A stretch of 49,052 nt of DNA from Paracoccaceae bacterium. GTDB lineage: Bacteria > Pseudomonadota > Alphaproteobacteria > Rhodobacterales > Rhodobacteraceae. Of the stretch, positions 35,410 to 43,259 are shown piece by piece; within the stretch, counting starts at the first letter, position 1; each line of letters starts with the position of its first letter. The stretch is from the NCBI GenBank assembly GCA_009773055.1, contig WOUW01000022.1:1-49052 (forward strand). The letters are read 5' to 3'. The position numbers were made by a program, and so were the translations under genes. The notes beneath the pieces were generated by a model, which saw only the letters and a list, made by a program, of their open reading frames with translations, had not been told where the DNA came from and ran no database searches.

Positions 35410-36977
35410 GGCTGCCACCCCATCGGGCCGTGGGTCAGCAAGGACAGCGGCATGGTGGCGGCGGTATCAGCGATGGAAACGCGCCCCTGCGACGCGGCAA
35501 CGATGTCGCGGGCGGGGTCGATACCGGGCATGATCTCGGTTGCGACGAGGCCCGTGTCAGTCAGCCGGATCACGCAGCGTTCCGTAACATACAAGACCTC
35601 TTGCCCCTGCTGACGGGCGCGGCTGCCCGAGAAGGTGACGTGTTCGACCTTGTCGACCATCTTGCAAAACTTGCCCGGGGTGGTGACCTTCAGGCCCGTA
35701 GCAGTCAGTTCCACCCCTGCCCCGGCCTCGAACCAGCCGGAGAAGACGATCTTGCGGGCATGCGAGGTGATGTCGACAAAGCCGCCGCAGCCGGCTGTCA
35801 GATAGGGCTTCTTGCCAAGCTTCGAGACGTTGACGTTGCCTTCAACGTCAATCTCCAGGAACGACAGGAAGGACAGATCGAAACCGCCACCCTGGAAGTA
35901 GATGAACTGCTGCGGTGCCGGGACGAAGGCGTCGGCGTTCGAGGCGCAACCAAAGGCGAAGCCAGTCAGGGGCATACCGCCGACCGCGCCTTGTTCGATG
36001 GCCCAGGTGACGGCTTCGGGGTGGCCTTCTTCAAGCAGTATGCGGGGGACCATCGCGCTGATGCCGAAGCCGAGGTTGGCAGTCATGCCGTCCCGCAGTT
36101 CCAGCGCCGCGCGACGGGCGATGACCTTTTCGACTCCATGCTCGGCGAGGGTGAATGACGACCATGGCCGCATGATCTGGCCGGAAATGGCGGGATCATA
36201 AGGGGTTTCGCAGGTCTGCTTCTGGTCGGGGTCGATCACGATCAGGTCGACCAGATGACCCGGCACGCGCACGTCATGGGGGCGCAAAGACCCCTTGGCG
36301 GTCACCCGACCGACCTGCGCAATCACAAGACCGCGGTTGGTGCGGGTGGCAATCGCCTGTTCGAGGCCGCCCAGATAGGCGCCTTCGTGTTCGTAGGTCA
36401 GGTTGCCCCATTCATCCGCCGTGGTGGCGCGCAGGATGCAGACGTCGGGCTGAATGTTGGGGAAGTGGAGCCATGTTTCGCCGCCGAACTCGACACGCTT
36501 CACGATCGGCGCAGCGGCCCCGCGCGCGTTCATGGCACAACCCTCGCGGATCGGATCGGCGAAGGTGTCCATCCCGACCTTCGTCAGCACGCCCGGGCGG
36601 CGGGCGGCGGCGTCGCGGTGCATGTCGAACATGATACCCGAGGGCACGTTATAGGCGGCGACCCGGTCCTCGACGATCATCTTCCAGATCTCGGGCATCG
36701 GCAAATTGGACGAGCCCGAGGGGTAAGAGCCGGCCAGCACCCGCGCCAGAAGCCCGTCCTGCGCGATCCAGTCCATCCCTTTGACGCCATACATGTCGCC
36801 AGCCGCAATCGGGTGCAGCGTGGTGATGGCCTTTGGGTGACCCTCTGTCCGGAATCGGTTGCCCAGCGCTTTCAGGACCAGATCAGGACAGCCAAGCGCC
36901 GAGGAGGAGGAGACGGTGACGACCGCCCCGTCCTTGATACGGGCAACAGCTTCGGCGGCGGGAACAAGCTTGGTCAT
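35406..36977 (-). CDS. Fused alpha-beta acyl-CoA:acetate/3-ketoacid CoA-transferase
   Basis: A 523-residue family I CoA-transferase with both subunits in one chain, as in E. coli YdiF and mitochondrial SCOT. The first half carries GVKGMDWIAQDGL and GSYPSGSSN. The second half has the catalytic glutamate E328 in WAIEQGAVGG. It transfers CoA between carboxylates. Together with the hydratase it indicates that a carboxylic acid is activated in this route. Its start overlaps the stop of the Gfo/Idh gene (ATGA). Confidence 0.92.
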   Translation of the reverse strand: MTKLVPAAEAVARIKDGAVVTVSSSSALGCPDLVLKALGNRFRTEGHPKAITTLHPIAAGDMYGVKGMDWIAQDGLLARVLAGSYPSGSSNLPMPEIWKMIVEDRVAAYNVPSGIMFDMHRDAAARRPGVLTKVGMDTFADPIREGCAMNARGAAAPIVKRVEFGGETWLHFPNIQPDVCILRATTADEWGNLTYEHEGAYLGGLEQAIATRTNRGLVIAQVGRVTAKGSLRPHDVRVPGHLVDLIVIDPDQKQTCETPYDPAISGQIMRPWSSFTLAEHGVEKVIARRAALELRDGMTANLGFGISAMVPRILLEEGHPEAVTWAIEQGAVGGMPLTGFAFGCASNADAFVPAPQQFIYFQGGGFDLSFLSFLEIDVEGNVNVSKLGKKPYLTAGCGGFVDITSHARKIVFSGWFEAGAGVELTATGLKVTTPGKFCKMVDKVEHVTFSGSRARQQGQEVLYVTERCVIRLTDTGLVATEIMPGIDPARDIVAASQGRVSIADTAATMPLSLLTHGPMGWQP

Positions 36978-37969
36978 GCTGCAACCCTTACCGTCTGACG
37001 CTGGCCCGTGCGGGCGGCCTCCCGGACAGCCAAGGCCACGGTCAGCGAGGCTATGCCGTCCTTGCCCGTCGCTGCGGGCTGGCCCAGACCCGCGACGGCG
37101 GCCAGGAAATCCTGTACCGATTGCAGGTAAAGGTCATGCGCGGAATAGGGCACCGCTTCCCGGCCCGCGGCGGTGACCAAAGTGATCTCGCCCACCGGAG
37201 CCTGGGTCATCACGCCGGAGGCGAAGATCGAGCCTTCGGTGCCGTGCGCCTCCAGCCCGGATCCGGCGAAGGGATGGGTAAAGCTTTCATGGCTGAGCAC
37301 CATCGCGCCCGAGGGCATTGCCCAGACCGACATCGCAGAATCCTCGACCCCCTGCCCCATGCCGCTTGTCCCCAATTGCGCCACGACCGAGACCGGCGTT
37401 TCGTCCAGCAGGAACCGCGCCACATCGGCGTCATGGACCGTGATGTCTGGGATCACTCCACCTCCAGCCTCAGGGTTGTCGATCCGCCAGCCCTGCAGAT
37501 GCGGGGGAAGATGAACCGCGTGAAAGAGGCGCAGGGACAGCACGCGACCGATTCGACCGGCCCTGATCAGGTCCCGGATCGCGCGGTGCGACCCCGAACA
37601 GCGCAGATGGTGGTTGGTGGCAAAGACCCGCCCCGCCCCATCGGCGGCGCGGACCATTTCCTCGGCTTCGGCCACGGTCATCGCCAGTGGCTTTTCGCAC
37701 AGGACATGCTTGCCCGCTGCAATCGCTGCCAGCGCCTGATCATGATGCTTTTCGTTGGTCGAAGAGATGTAGACCGCAGGGATCGAGGGGTCGTCCAGCA
37801 CGGTTTCCAGCCGGGTTTCAGCACCGGGAATGCCATTCATCCGGGCGAATTCCTCGGCGCGGGCGGCGCTGGTACTGACGACGGCGGCCACATCCTGACC
37901 CGCCGCCCGCAGCGCGCCGATCATGTGCTCCCCGGCAATCGTGCTAGCCCCGATCAGTCCCCAACGCAT
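36974..37969 (-). CDS. Gfo/Idh/MocA family oxidoreductase
   Basis: A 331-residue NAD(P)-dependent dehydrogenase. The nucleotide fold is RWGLIGASTIAGEHMIGAL; the family motif is HVLCEKPLAMTVAEAEEM, with the catalytic lysine in EKP and a histidine in IPDITVHDADVARFLL. Substrates in the family are sugars, inositols and sugar derivatives. It is the first gene of the leftward island. ATG at 37969 is preferred; an upstream start would lie inside the operator-like palindrome. Confidence 0.92.
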   Translation of the reverse strand: MRWGLIGASTIAGEHMIGALRAAGQDVAAVVSTSAARAEEFARMNGIPGAETRLETVLDDPSIPAVYISSTNEKHHDQALAAIAAGKHVLCEKPLAMTVAEAEEMVRAADGAGRVFATNHHLRCSGSHRAIRDLIRAGRIGRVLSLRLFHAVHLPPHLQGWRIDNPEAGGGVIPDITVHDADVARFLLDETPVSVVAQLGTSGMGQGVEDSAMSVWAMPSGAMVLSHESFTHPFAGSGLEAHGTEGSIFASGVMTQAPVGEITLVTAAGREAVPYSAHDLYLQSVQDFLAAVAGLGQPAATGKDGIASLTVALAVREAARTGQRQTVRVAA

Positions 37970-37983
37970 GATTCTCACCCTAT

Positions 37984-38017
37984 TTGGTTCGTTCCAATGA
38001 TTACTGGAACGATCCAA
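37984..38017. promoter_or_regulatory. Twin CG-centred operator-like sites upstream of the catabolic island
   Basis: TTGGTTCGTTCCA (37984-37996) and TGGAACGATCCAA (38005-38017) are inverted copies matching at 12 of 13 positions, 8 bp apart. Each arm with its flank is itself a partial palindrome around CG (TTGGTTCGTTCCAA, CTGGAACGATCCAA), the layout of LacI-family operators. Centres are 20 bp apart, about two helical turns. It lies 15-48 bp before the Gfo/Idh start. Binding by the LacI protein of the island is inference. Confidence 0.6.
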
Positions 38018-38158
38018 ACTTCGTCAATAGCCGATTTAGGACAAGCGTCGATCCGGGCCTCAACAACAGGGAACAGGGTTCAAAATTTCAGGAAACTGGA
38101 GCTATCTCCGACCGAATTGGACGGTCTTCCAGCAGGTCAGGCCAAGCCGACCGTCAGT

Positions 38159-38638
38159 TCAACGCTTTGTCCGGGTGCTGGCCGCCGTCGACCCGTTTCT
38201 GAGGTCCAGCTTCTGCAGGTCTTCCAGCAGATCGAGAAGCGCCTCAAGCCGCTTGCGGCCGAACTCGGCCTCGATCCGGCCCAGAATGGCCGTGCTGTGC
38301 GCGGCATGGGCGTTGACCAGCGCAAGCCCTGCCGGGGTGATCGCAACGATGGTCTTCCGGCGATCCTCGGGCGGTGTCATGCGCGAGATCAGCCCTTCGT
38401 CCACCATCGGCCCGACCATTCGCGTCAGGCTGGAGAGGAGAAGCACCGCCTCGGCAGCGACCTGGCTGAGTTCAAGCGGCCCGCGTTCCTGCAGGACGCG
38501 CAAGACGCGCCATTTCTGTTCGTTGACACCCGACGTCGCCAGCATGTCGCGGAACGGCCCCATCACCGTTTCCCGCGCCCGCAAGAGCGCGATCGGCAAG
38601 GAGCGACGGGTTTGGCGAAAGCTGGGCGTGTCGGTCAT
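38159..38638 (-). CDS. hpaR: MarR-family repressor of homoprotocatechuate catabolism
   Basis: A 159-residue winged-helix regulator matching HpaR: SLPIALLRARETVMGPFRDM near the N-terminus, NEQKWRVLRVLQERGPLELS and the recognition region LLLSSLTRMVGPMVDEGLI, with the wing PPEDRRKTIVAIT. HpaR represses the hpa meta-cleavage genes until homoprotocatechuate or its precursor binds. It is divergent from hpaF with a perfect palindrome between them. No good ribosome binding site is visible before the ATG. Confidence 0.88.
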   Translation of the reverse strand: MTDTPSFRQTRRSLPIALLRARETVMGPFRDMLATSGVNEQKWRVLRVLQERGPLELSQVAAEAVLLLSSLTRMVGPMVDEGLISRMTPPEDRRKTIVAITPAGLALVNAHAAHSTAILGRIEAEFGRKRLEALLDLLEDLQKLDLRNGSTAASTRTKR

Positions 38639-38685
38639 GATCCGGTTATGGCGCGTTTTCGGGGCGGCCTCAATCCACCGAAAAT

Positions 38686-38703
38686 TACTTGCCAAAGCAA
38701 GTA
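38686..38703. promoter_or_regulatory. Perfect palindrome, candidate HpaR operator
   Basis: TACTTGC-CAAA-GCAAGTA, with 7-bp perfect arms, stands 47 bp upstream of hpaR and 31 bp upstream of hpaF. The TTGC-N4-GCAA core is the shape of many MarR-family operators. It is well placed to control both divergent transcripts. Confidence 0.65.
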
Positions 38704-38734
38704 TCATATCGCTGACTGCTCCGGGGAGGCCGCC

Positions 38735-39127
38735 ATGCCACACATACAGATCGACTATTCGGCGAACCTTGAACATCGCCTTGATGTCGCAGGCCTGTGC
38801 CGGGTCCTGCGCGATGCGGCGGTGGCCACGGGAATCCTGCCCTTGGCGGGTATCCGGGTGCGGGCGATCAGAGCGGACCATGTGGTGATCGCGGACGGAA
38901 GTCCCGACCACGCCTATCTGGATATCTCGGTCCGCTTGCGTGGCGGGCGCACGGACGCAGCCAAAGCCGAGGCGACCGCGCTGATCTTCGCCGAAGCCGA
39001 GGCCTTTTGCGCTGAGGTCATGGCCACCTCTTCGTTCATGCTGTCGATGGAAATGCGTGACATCGACCCCGGTCTGTCGCCCAAGGCCAGCTCGATCCGC
39101 AAATACCTGCCGGGAGGCACCGAATGA
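38735..39127 (+). CDS. hpaF: 5-carboxymethyl-2-hydroxymuconate delta-isomerase
   Basis: A 130-residue member of the tautomerase superfamily acting after the dehydrogenase in the homoprotocatechuate pathway. The mature protein starts MPHIQIDYSANLEHRLD, giving the catalytic Pro-1 after methionine removal; other conserved parts are YLDISVRLRGGRTD and FMLSMEMRDIDP. GGGGAGG precedes the ATG. Its stop overlaps the hpaE start. Confidence 0.93.
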   Translation: MPHIQIDYSANLEHRLDVAGLCRVLRDAAVATGILPLAGIRVRAIRADHVVIADGSPDHAYLDISVRLRGGRTDAAKAEATALIFAEAEAFCAEVMATSSFMLSMEMRDIDPGLSPKASSIRKYLPGGTE

Positions 39128-40626
39128 CCCTTCAGACCCATCTGGAAAAGCTGGACCGCCACCTCGCGCGGTTTCGGGAGGGCGGCATCCTGAACCTGAT
39201 CGACGGCATGGATGTGCCGGCGGCCAGTTGCTTTCAGACACACTCGCCGGTGGACGAAACCCTGATCGCCGAAGTCGTGCGGGGGACAGCTGCCGACATA
39301 GACCGCGCCGCCAAGGCGGCAAAGGCGGCGTTTCCGGCCTGGGCGGCGATGCCGGGCGATAAGCGCAAGGCGATCCTGCACCGGATCGCCGACGGGATTG
39401 AAGCGCGGGCTGAGGAAATCGCCCTTTGCGAATGCTGGGACACCGGACAGGCTTGGCGCTTCATGTCGAAGGCCGCCCTGCGTGGCGCCGAGAATTTCCG
39501 ATTCTTCGCAGACCTTTCGCCCGGTGCGCGGGATGGCAAGTCGCTGCCGACCACAGACCACCTGAACGTCACCAGCCGAAAACCCATCGGCCCGGTGGGC
39601 GTCATCACCCCGTGGAACACGCCTTTCATGCTGTCGACCTGGAAGATCGCCCCGGCCCTTGCTGCAGGCTGCACGGTCGTTCACAAACCTGCCGAGCTCT
39701 CGCCCCTGACGGCACGTATTCTGGCAGAGATCTGCCATGAGGCGGGCCTGCCCCCAGGCGTCCTGAACCTCGTCAACGGCTTCGGAGAAGAGGCAGGCAA
39801 GGCTCTGACCGAACACCCCGACATCAAGGCCATCGCCTTCGTCGGCGAAAGCCGCACCGGTTCGATGATCATGAAGCAAGGCGCGGATACCCTGAAGCGC
39901 GTGCACTTCGAACTTGGCGGCAAGAACCCCGTCGTTGTCTTCGACGACGCCGACCTCGACCGCGCGCTGGATGCAGTGATCTTCATGATCTACTCGCTGA
40001 ACGGCGAGCGGTGCACCTCCTCCTCGCGCCTTCTGGTGCAAGACACCGTCGCTGACGAATTCCATGTCCGGCTGGTCGATCGGATCAACCGGATCAAGGT
40101 CGGCCACCCGCTTGACCCGGCGACCGAGATCGGGCCGCTGATCCACAAGACCCATCTCGACAAGGTCACGTCCTATGTCGGTATCGGCCAAGCCGACGGT
40201 GCGACCCTTGCCGCCGGTGGCGCACGCCTGGGCGAGACGGGATGGTTCTTCCGCCCCACCCTTTTCACCGACGCCACGCCGAATATGCGGATCGCGCAGG
40301 AAGAGGTGTTCGGCCCCTTCCTCACCTCTCTGACCTTCAACGACGAGGCGGAGGCGCTGGAGATCGCCAACTCCACCGCCTACGGATTGACCGGCTATCT
40401 CTGGACCCAGGACTTGACCCGCGCGCTGCGCTTTTCCGATGCGCTGGAGGCCGGAATGATCTGGGTGAACAGCGAGAACGTCCGCCACCTGCCCACGCCT
40501 TTCGGCGGAGTGAAGGCCAGCGGCGTCGGTCGCGATGGCGGGGACTGGTCGTTCGAGTTCTACATGGAACAGAAGAATACCGCCTTCGCCCTTGGTCACC
40601 ACAAGATCCAACGCCTGGGAGCCTGA
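39124..40626 (+). CDS. hpaE: 5-carboxymethyl-2-hydroxymuconate semialdehyde dehydrogenase
   Basis: A 500-residue NAD-dependent aldehyde dehydrogenase. The catalytic glutamate is in HFELGGKNPVVVFDDADLD and cysteine in NGERCTSSSRLLVQD; VITPWNTPFMLSTWKIAPAL is the form typical of HpaE. It oxidises the ring-cleavage semialdehyde to 5-carboxymethyl-2-hydroxymuconate. Coupled to hpaF by ATGA; hpaD begins one base after its stop. Confidence 0.95.
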   Translation: MTLQTHLEKLDRHLARFREGGILNLIDGMDVPAASCFQTHSPVDETLIAEVVRGTAADIDRAAKAAKAAFPAWAAMPGDKRKAILHRIADGIEARAEEIALCECWDTGQAWRFMSKAALRGAENFRFFADLSPGARDGKSLPTTDHLNVTSRKPIGPVGVITPWNTPFMLSTWKIAPALAAGCTVVHKPAELSPLTARILAEICHEAGLPPGVLNLVNGFGEEAGKALTEHPDIKAIAFVGESRTGSMIMKQGADTLKRVHFELGGKNPVVVFDDADLDRALDAVIFMIYSLNGERCTSSSRLLVQDTVADEFHVRLVDRINRIKVGHPLDPATEIGPLIHKTHLDKVTSYVGIGQADGATLAAGGARLGETGWFFRPTLFTDATPNMRIAQEEVFGPFLTSLTFNDEAEALEIANSTAYGLTGYLWTQDLTRALRFSDALEAGMIWVNSENVRHLPTPFGGVKASGVGRDGGDWSFEFYMEQKNTAFALGHHKIQRLGA

Positions 40627-40627
40627 C

Positions 40628-41608
40628 ATGCCCGTCCCCGTCCCGAACCTTTACCCACCCTTCAACACCGTCCGCCTAAGCCATGTCGAATTCGGCGTGA
40701 CCGACCTCGCGAAATCCCGCGCCTTCTACGTCGACACCCTTGGCCTGCAGGTGAGTGAAGAGGACAGCTCGACGATCTATCTGCGAGCTATGGAGGAACG
40801 CGGCCACCACTGCATTATCCTGAAGCAGGCCGCCATGGCCGAAGCCTGCTTTCTGGGCTTCAAGGTCTGGGACGAAGACAACCTCGACCGCGCAGCCGCC
40901 CACTTCGCGGGCAAGAGCCTGCCTGTGGAATGGGTTGAAAGCCCCCACATCACCCGCGCCTTCCGCACCCGCGACCCGCAGGGCATCCCGCTGGAGTTCC
41001 ACGCCCGGATGGACCGCCTGCCCCCGATCCATCAACAGTACAAGCTCTACAACGGCGTGAAACCGCTGCGGATCGACCATTTCAACTGCTTCTCCCCCGA
41101 CGTCGACGCCTCTGTTGCCTTCTGGAACGACATCGGCTTTCGCGTCACGGAATACACGGAGGAAGCCGACACGGGCCGCCTCTGGGCCGCCTGGACCCAC
41201 CGCAAGGGGGGCGTTCATGACCTGGCGTTCACTAACGGGTTTGGGCCGCGTTTGCACCACACCGCCTTCTGGGTGCCAACACCGCTGAACATCATCGACC
41301 TGCTGGACCTCATGTCCACCACCGGCTGGCTGGCGAACATCGAGCGTGGCCCGGGCCGTCACGGCATCTCGAACGCCTTTTTCCTTTATGTCCGCGACCC
41401 GGATGGCCACCGCATCGAGATCTACTGTTCCGACTACCAGACGGTCGACCCCGACCACGAGCCGATCAAGTGGGATCTGAAGGACCCGCAACGCCAGACT
41501 CTTTGGGGCGCCCCTGCCCCGCGCAGCTGGTTCGAGGAAGGCAGCCTTTTCGCCGACACCACCGCGGTCCCAGCGACGCTCAAAGCCAGCCCGATCATCG
41601 CGCCATGA
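40628..41608 (+). CDS. hpaD: 3,4-dihydroxyphenylacetate 2,3-dioxygenase (type I extradiol)
   Basis: A 326-residue ring-cleaving enzyme of the vicinal-oxygen-chelate fold, like Brevibacterium and Arthrobacter homoprotocatechuate dioxygenases and unlike the LigB-type HpaD of E. coli. Metal ligands by alignment are H151 (RIDHFN), H211 (RLHHTAFW) and E264 (HRIEIYCSDY). H197 (GGVHDLAF) matches the acid-base histidine of the Brevibacterium enzyme. The N-terminal VOC domain is degenerate, as usual. The metal (Fe or Mn) cannot be told from sequence. Confidence 0.93.
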   Translation: MPVPVPNLYPPFNTVRLSHVEFGVTDLAKSRAFYVDTLGLQVSEEDSSTIYLRAMEERGHHCIILKQAAMAEACFLGFKVWDEDNLDRAAAHFAGKSLPVEWVESPHITRAFRTRDPQGIPLEFHARMDRLPPIHQQYKLYNGVKPLRIDHFNCFSPDVDASVAFWNDIGFRVTEYTEEADTGRLWAAWTHRKGGVHDLAFTNGFGPRLHHTAFWVPTPLNIIDLLDLMSTTGWLANIERGPGRHGISNAFFLYVRDPDGHRIEIYCSDYQTVDPDHEPIKWDLKDPQRQTLWGAPAPRSWFEEGSLFADTTAVPATLKASPIIAP

Positions 41609-42459
41609 TGCTGGTCACCTTCAGTTCAAACGGCCGCCAGCACTGGGGCACCACTGCGCCGGGGGGAGTGCTTGCCCTGTCGGATGCCTTCCCGCAGTGG
41701 CAAACCCTGCGGAATGTGATCGAGGCCGGGGCAATCCCGCAGGTTCTGGCGGAAGCGACTGGCCGTCCCGCCAGTCATCATGAAGGGTTGTTCACATACG
41801 ACCCGCCGGTCCCTGACCCGGAGAAGATCATCTGCGTCGGCGTCAACTTTCCCGACCGCAATGCGGAATACAAGGACGGGCAAGAGGCGCCGCCCAACAT
41901 GTCGCTCTTCATCCGCTTTCCGCGCAGTTTTACCGGCCATGGGGCTCCACTGATTCGTCCCCCAGAAAGCGAACAGCTTGATTATGAAGGCGAAATTGCC
42001 ATTGTCATCGGTAAGGCCGGCCGCCGTATCCCCGAGGCCGATGCCCTTTCCCACATCGCTGCCCTCACCCTGTGCAACGAGGGCACGATCCGCGACTGGG
42101 TACGGCATGCCAAATTCAATGTCACGCAAGGCAAGAACTGGGATCGCTCTGGCGCACTGGGGCCGGGGCTCACGCCGTTCACCGACCCCGCCCAGATTGC
42201 CGACATCGCACTCACCACCCGCGTCAACGGCGACATCCGCCAGCAGGACCGCACCGGTCGAATGCTTTTCCCGATCGCCCACCAGATCGCCTACATCTCG
42301 ACCTTCACCACGCTGGTCGCCGGCGACATCATCGTCACCGGCACCCCCACCGGGGCGGGCGCAAGGTTCGATCCGCCGATCTGGCTGAAGCCCGGCGACG
42401 TGATTGAGGTCGAAGCAGATGGCCTGCCCAGTCTGCGCAACACCGTGGCAGACGAATGA
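41605..42459 (+). CDS. hpaG: Fumarylacetoacetate hydrolase family; HpaG-type decarboxylase/isomerase
   Basis: A 284-residue single-domain FAH-fold protein. Metal-binding parts are DYEGEIAIVIGKAGRRI and LCNEGTIRDWVRHAKFN; GDIIVTGTPTGAG closes the active site. By position it should decarboxylate 5-oxo-pent-3-ene-1,2,5-tricarboxylate and/or isomerise its product, the HpaG step. E. coli HpaG has two such domains; only one copy is present here. ATG overlaps the hpaD stop; a second ATG follows immediately at 41608. Confidence 0.83.
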   Translation: MMLVTFSSNGRQHWGTTAPGGVLALSDAFPQWQTLRNVIEAGAIPQVLAEATGRPASHHEGLFTYDPPVPDPEKIICVGVNFPDRNAEYKDGQEAPPNMSLFIRFPRSFTGHGAPLIRPPESEQLDYEGEIAIVIGKAGRRIPEADALSHIAALTLCNEGTIRDWVRHAKFNVTQGKNWDRSGALGPGLTPFTDPAQIADIALTTRVNGDIRQQDRTGRMLFPIAHQIAYISTFTTLVAGDIIVTGTPTGAGARFDPPIWLKPGDVIEVEADGLPSLRNTVADE

Positions 42460-43256
42460 CCCCAACGGAAATCGCCAGCGCCGCCCGGGCACTTCTCACT
42501 GCCGAAGACACACACCAGCAGGTCGCTCTCCTCTCCCTCGCCCACCCCGGCATGACGCTGGACGACGCCTATGCCGTGCAAGCGGAACTTATCGCGATGA
42601 AACTGGCCCGGGGCCGCAAGCGCATCGGCTGGAAGATCGGCCTCACTTCCCGCGCCATGCAGGAACAGCTCAAGATCGACACGCCGGACTCGGGCGTCCT
42701 TCTCGACGACATGGTATTTCCGGATGGCTCGTCCGTTCCGAAAAACCATTTCATCCAGCCGAGAGTCGAAGCGGAGATTGCCTTCCTCATGGCCCGCGAT
42801 CTTTCTGGCACGGACGTCACCCGCAAGGATGTCATCGCCGCCACCGGCCATGTTGCGCCGTCGCTGGAGATCCTCGACACCCGCATCCTTCGCACCGATC
42901 CCGCCACCGGCAAGGCGCGGATCATCACCGACACCGTCAGCGACAACGCGGCCAATGCGGGAATTGTTCTTGGCGCGCAGCGCCACGCTTTAGACACCCA
43001 GGACCTCCGCTGGGTCGGAGCCATCGTCAAGCGCAACGGTGTGGTAGAGGAAACCGGCCTTGGCGCGGGTGTCCTTGACGACCCGGTCACCGGAATACTC
43101 TGGCTTGTCCAGCGCCTTGCCGCCTATGGTCAGGGCCTGAAGGCGGGGGATATCGTTCTCTCCGGCAGTTTTGTGCGGGCCATCGAAGCCCCGCCCGGCA
43201 GCCGGTTCGAGGCCGATTTCGGCGCTTTCGGATCAGTCTCCATCAACTTCGGATAG
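42456..43256 (+). CDS. hpaH: 2-oxo-hept-3-ene-1,7-dioate hydratase
   Basis: A 266-residue hydratase of the MhpD/HpaH family, Mg-dependent. Typical stretches are KRIGWKIGLTSRAMQEQL, PRVEAEIAFLMARDL (metal-binding glutamates), TDTVSDNAANAGIVLG and GDIVLSGSFVRAIEAPPG. It adds water to give 4-hydroxy-2-oxoheptanedioate. Coupled to hpaG (ATGA). Confidence 0.94.
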   Translation: MTPTEIASAARALLTAEDTHQQVALLSLAHPGMTLDDAYAVQAELIAMKLARGRKRIGWKIGLTSRAMQEQLKIDTPDSGVLLDDMVFPDGSSVPKNHFIQPRVEAEIAFLMARDLSGTDVTRKDVIAATGHVAPSLEILDTRILRTDPATGKARIITDTVSDNAANAGIVLGAQRHALDTQDLRWVGAIVKRNGVVEETGLGAGVLDDPVTGILWLVQRLAAYGQGLKAGDIVLSGSFVRAIEAPPGSRFEADFGAFGSVSINFG

Positions 43257-43259
43257 CCC

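Noticed and set aside
31826-38017. Idea that the binding protein and importer serve 4-hydroxyphenylacetate uptake for the hpa genes
   Set aside because: The binding protein, permeases and UgpC-type ATPase are of carbohydrate type and lie on the other strand beyond hpaR with their own operator-like region.
37121-39127. Plus-strand 668-codon frame ending in hpaF
   Set aside because: Only the last 130 codons are hpaF. The rest lies antisense to the Gfo/Idh and hpaR genes and has no protein character.
38914-40629. Minus-strand open frame of 571 codons
   Set aside because: It is antisense to hpaE, whose catalytic Cys and Glu motifs are clear on the plus strand.
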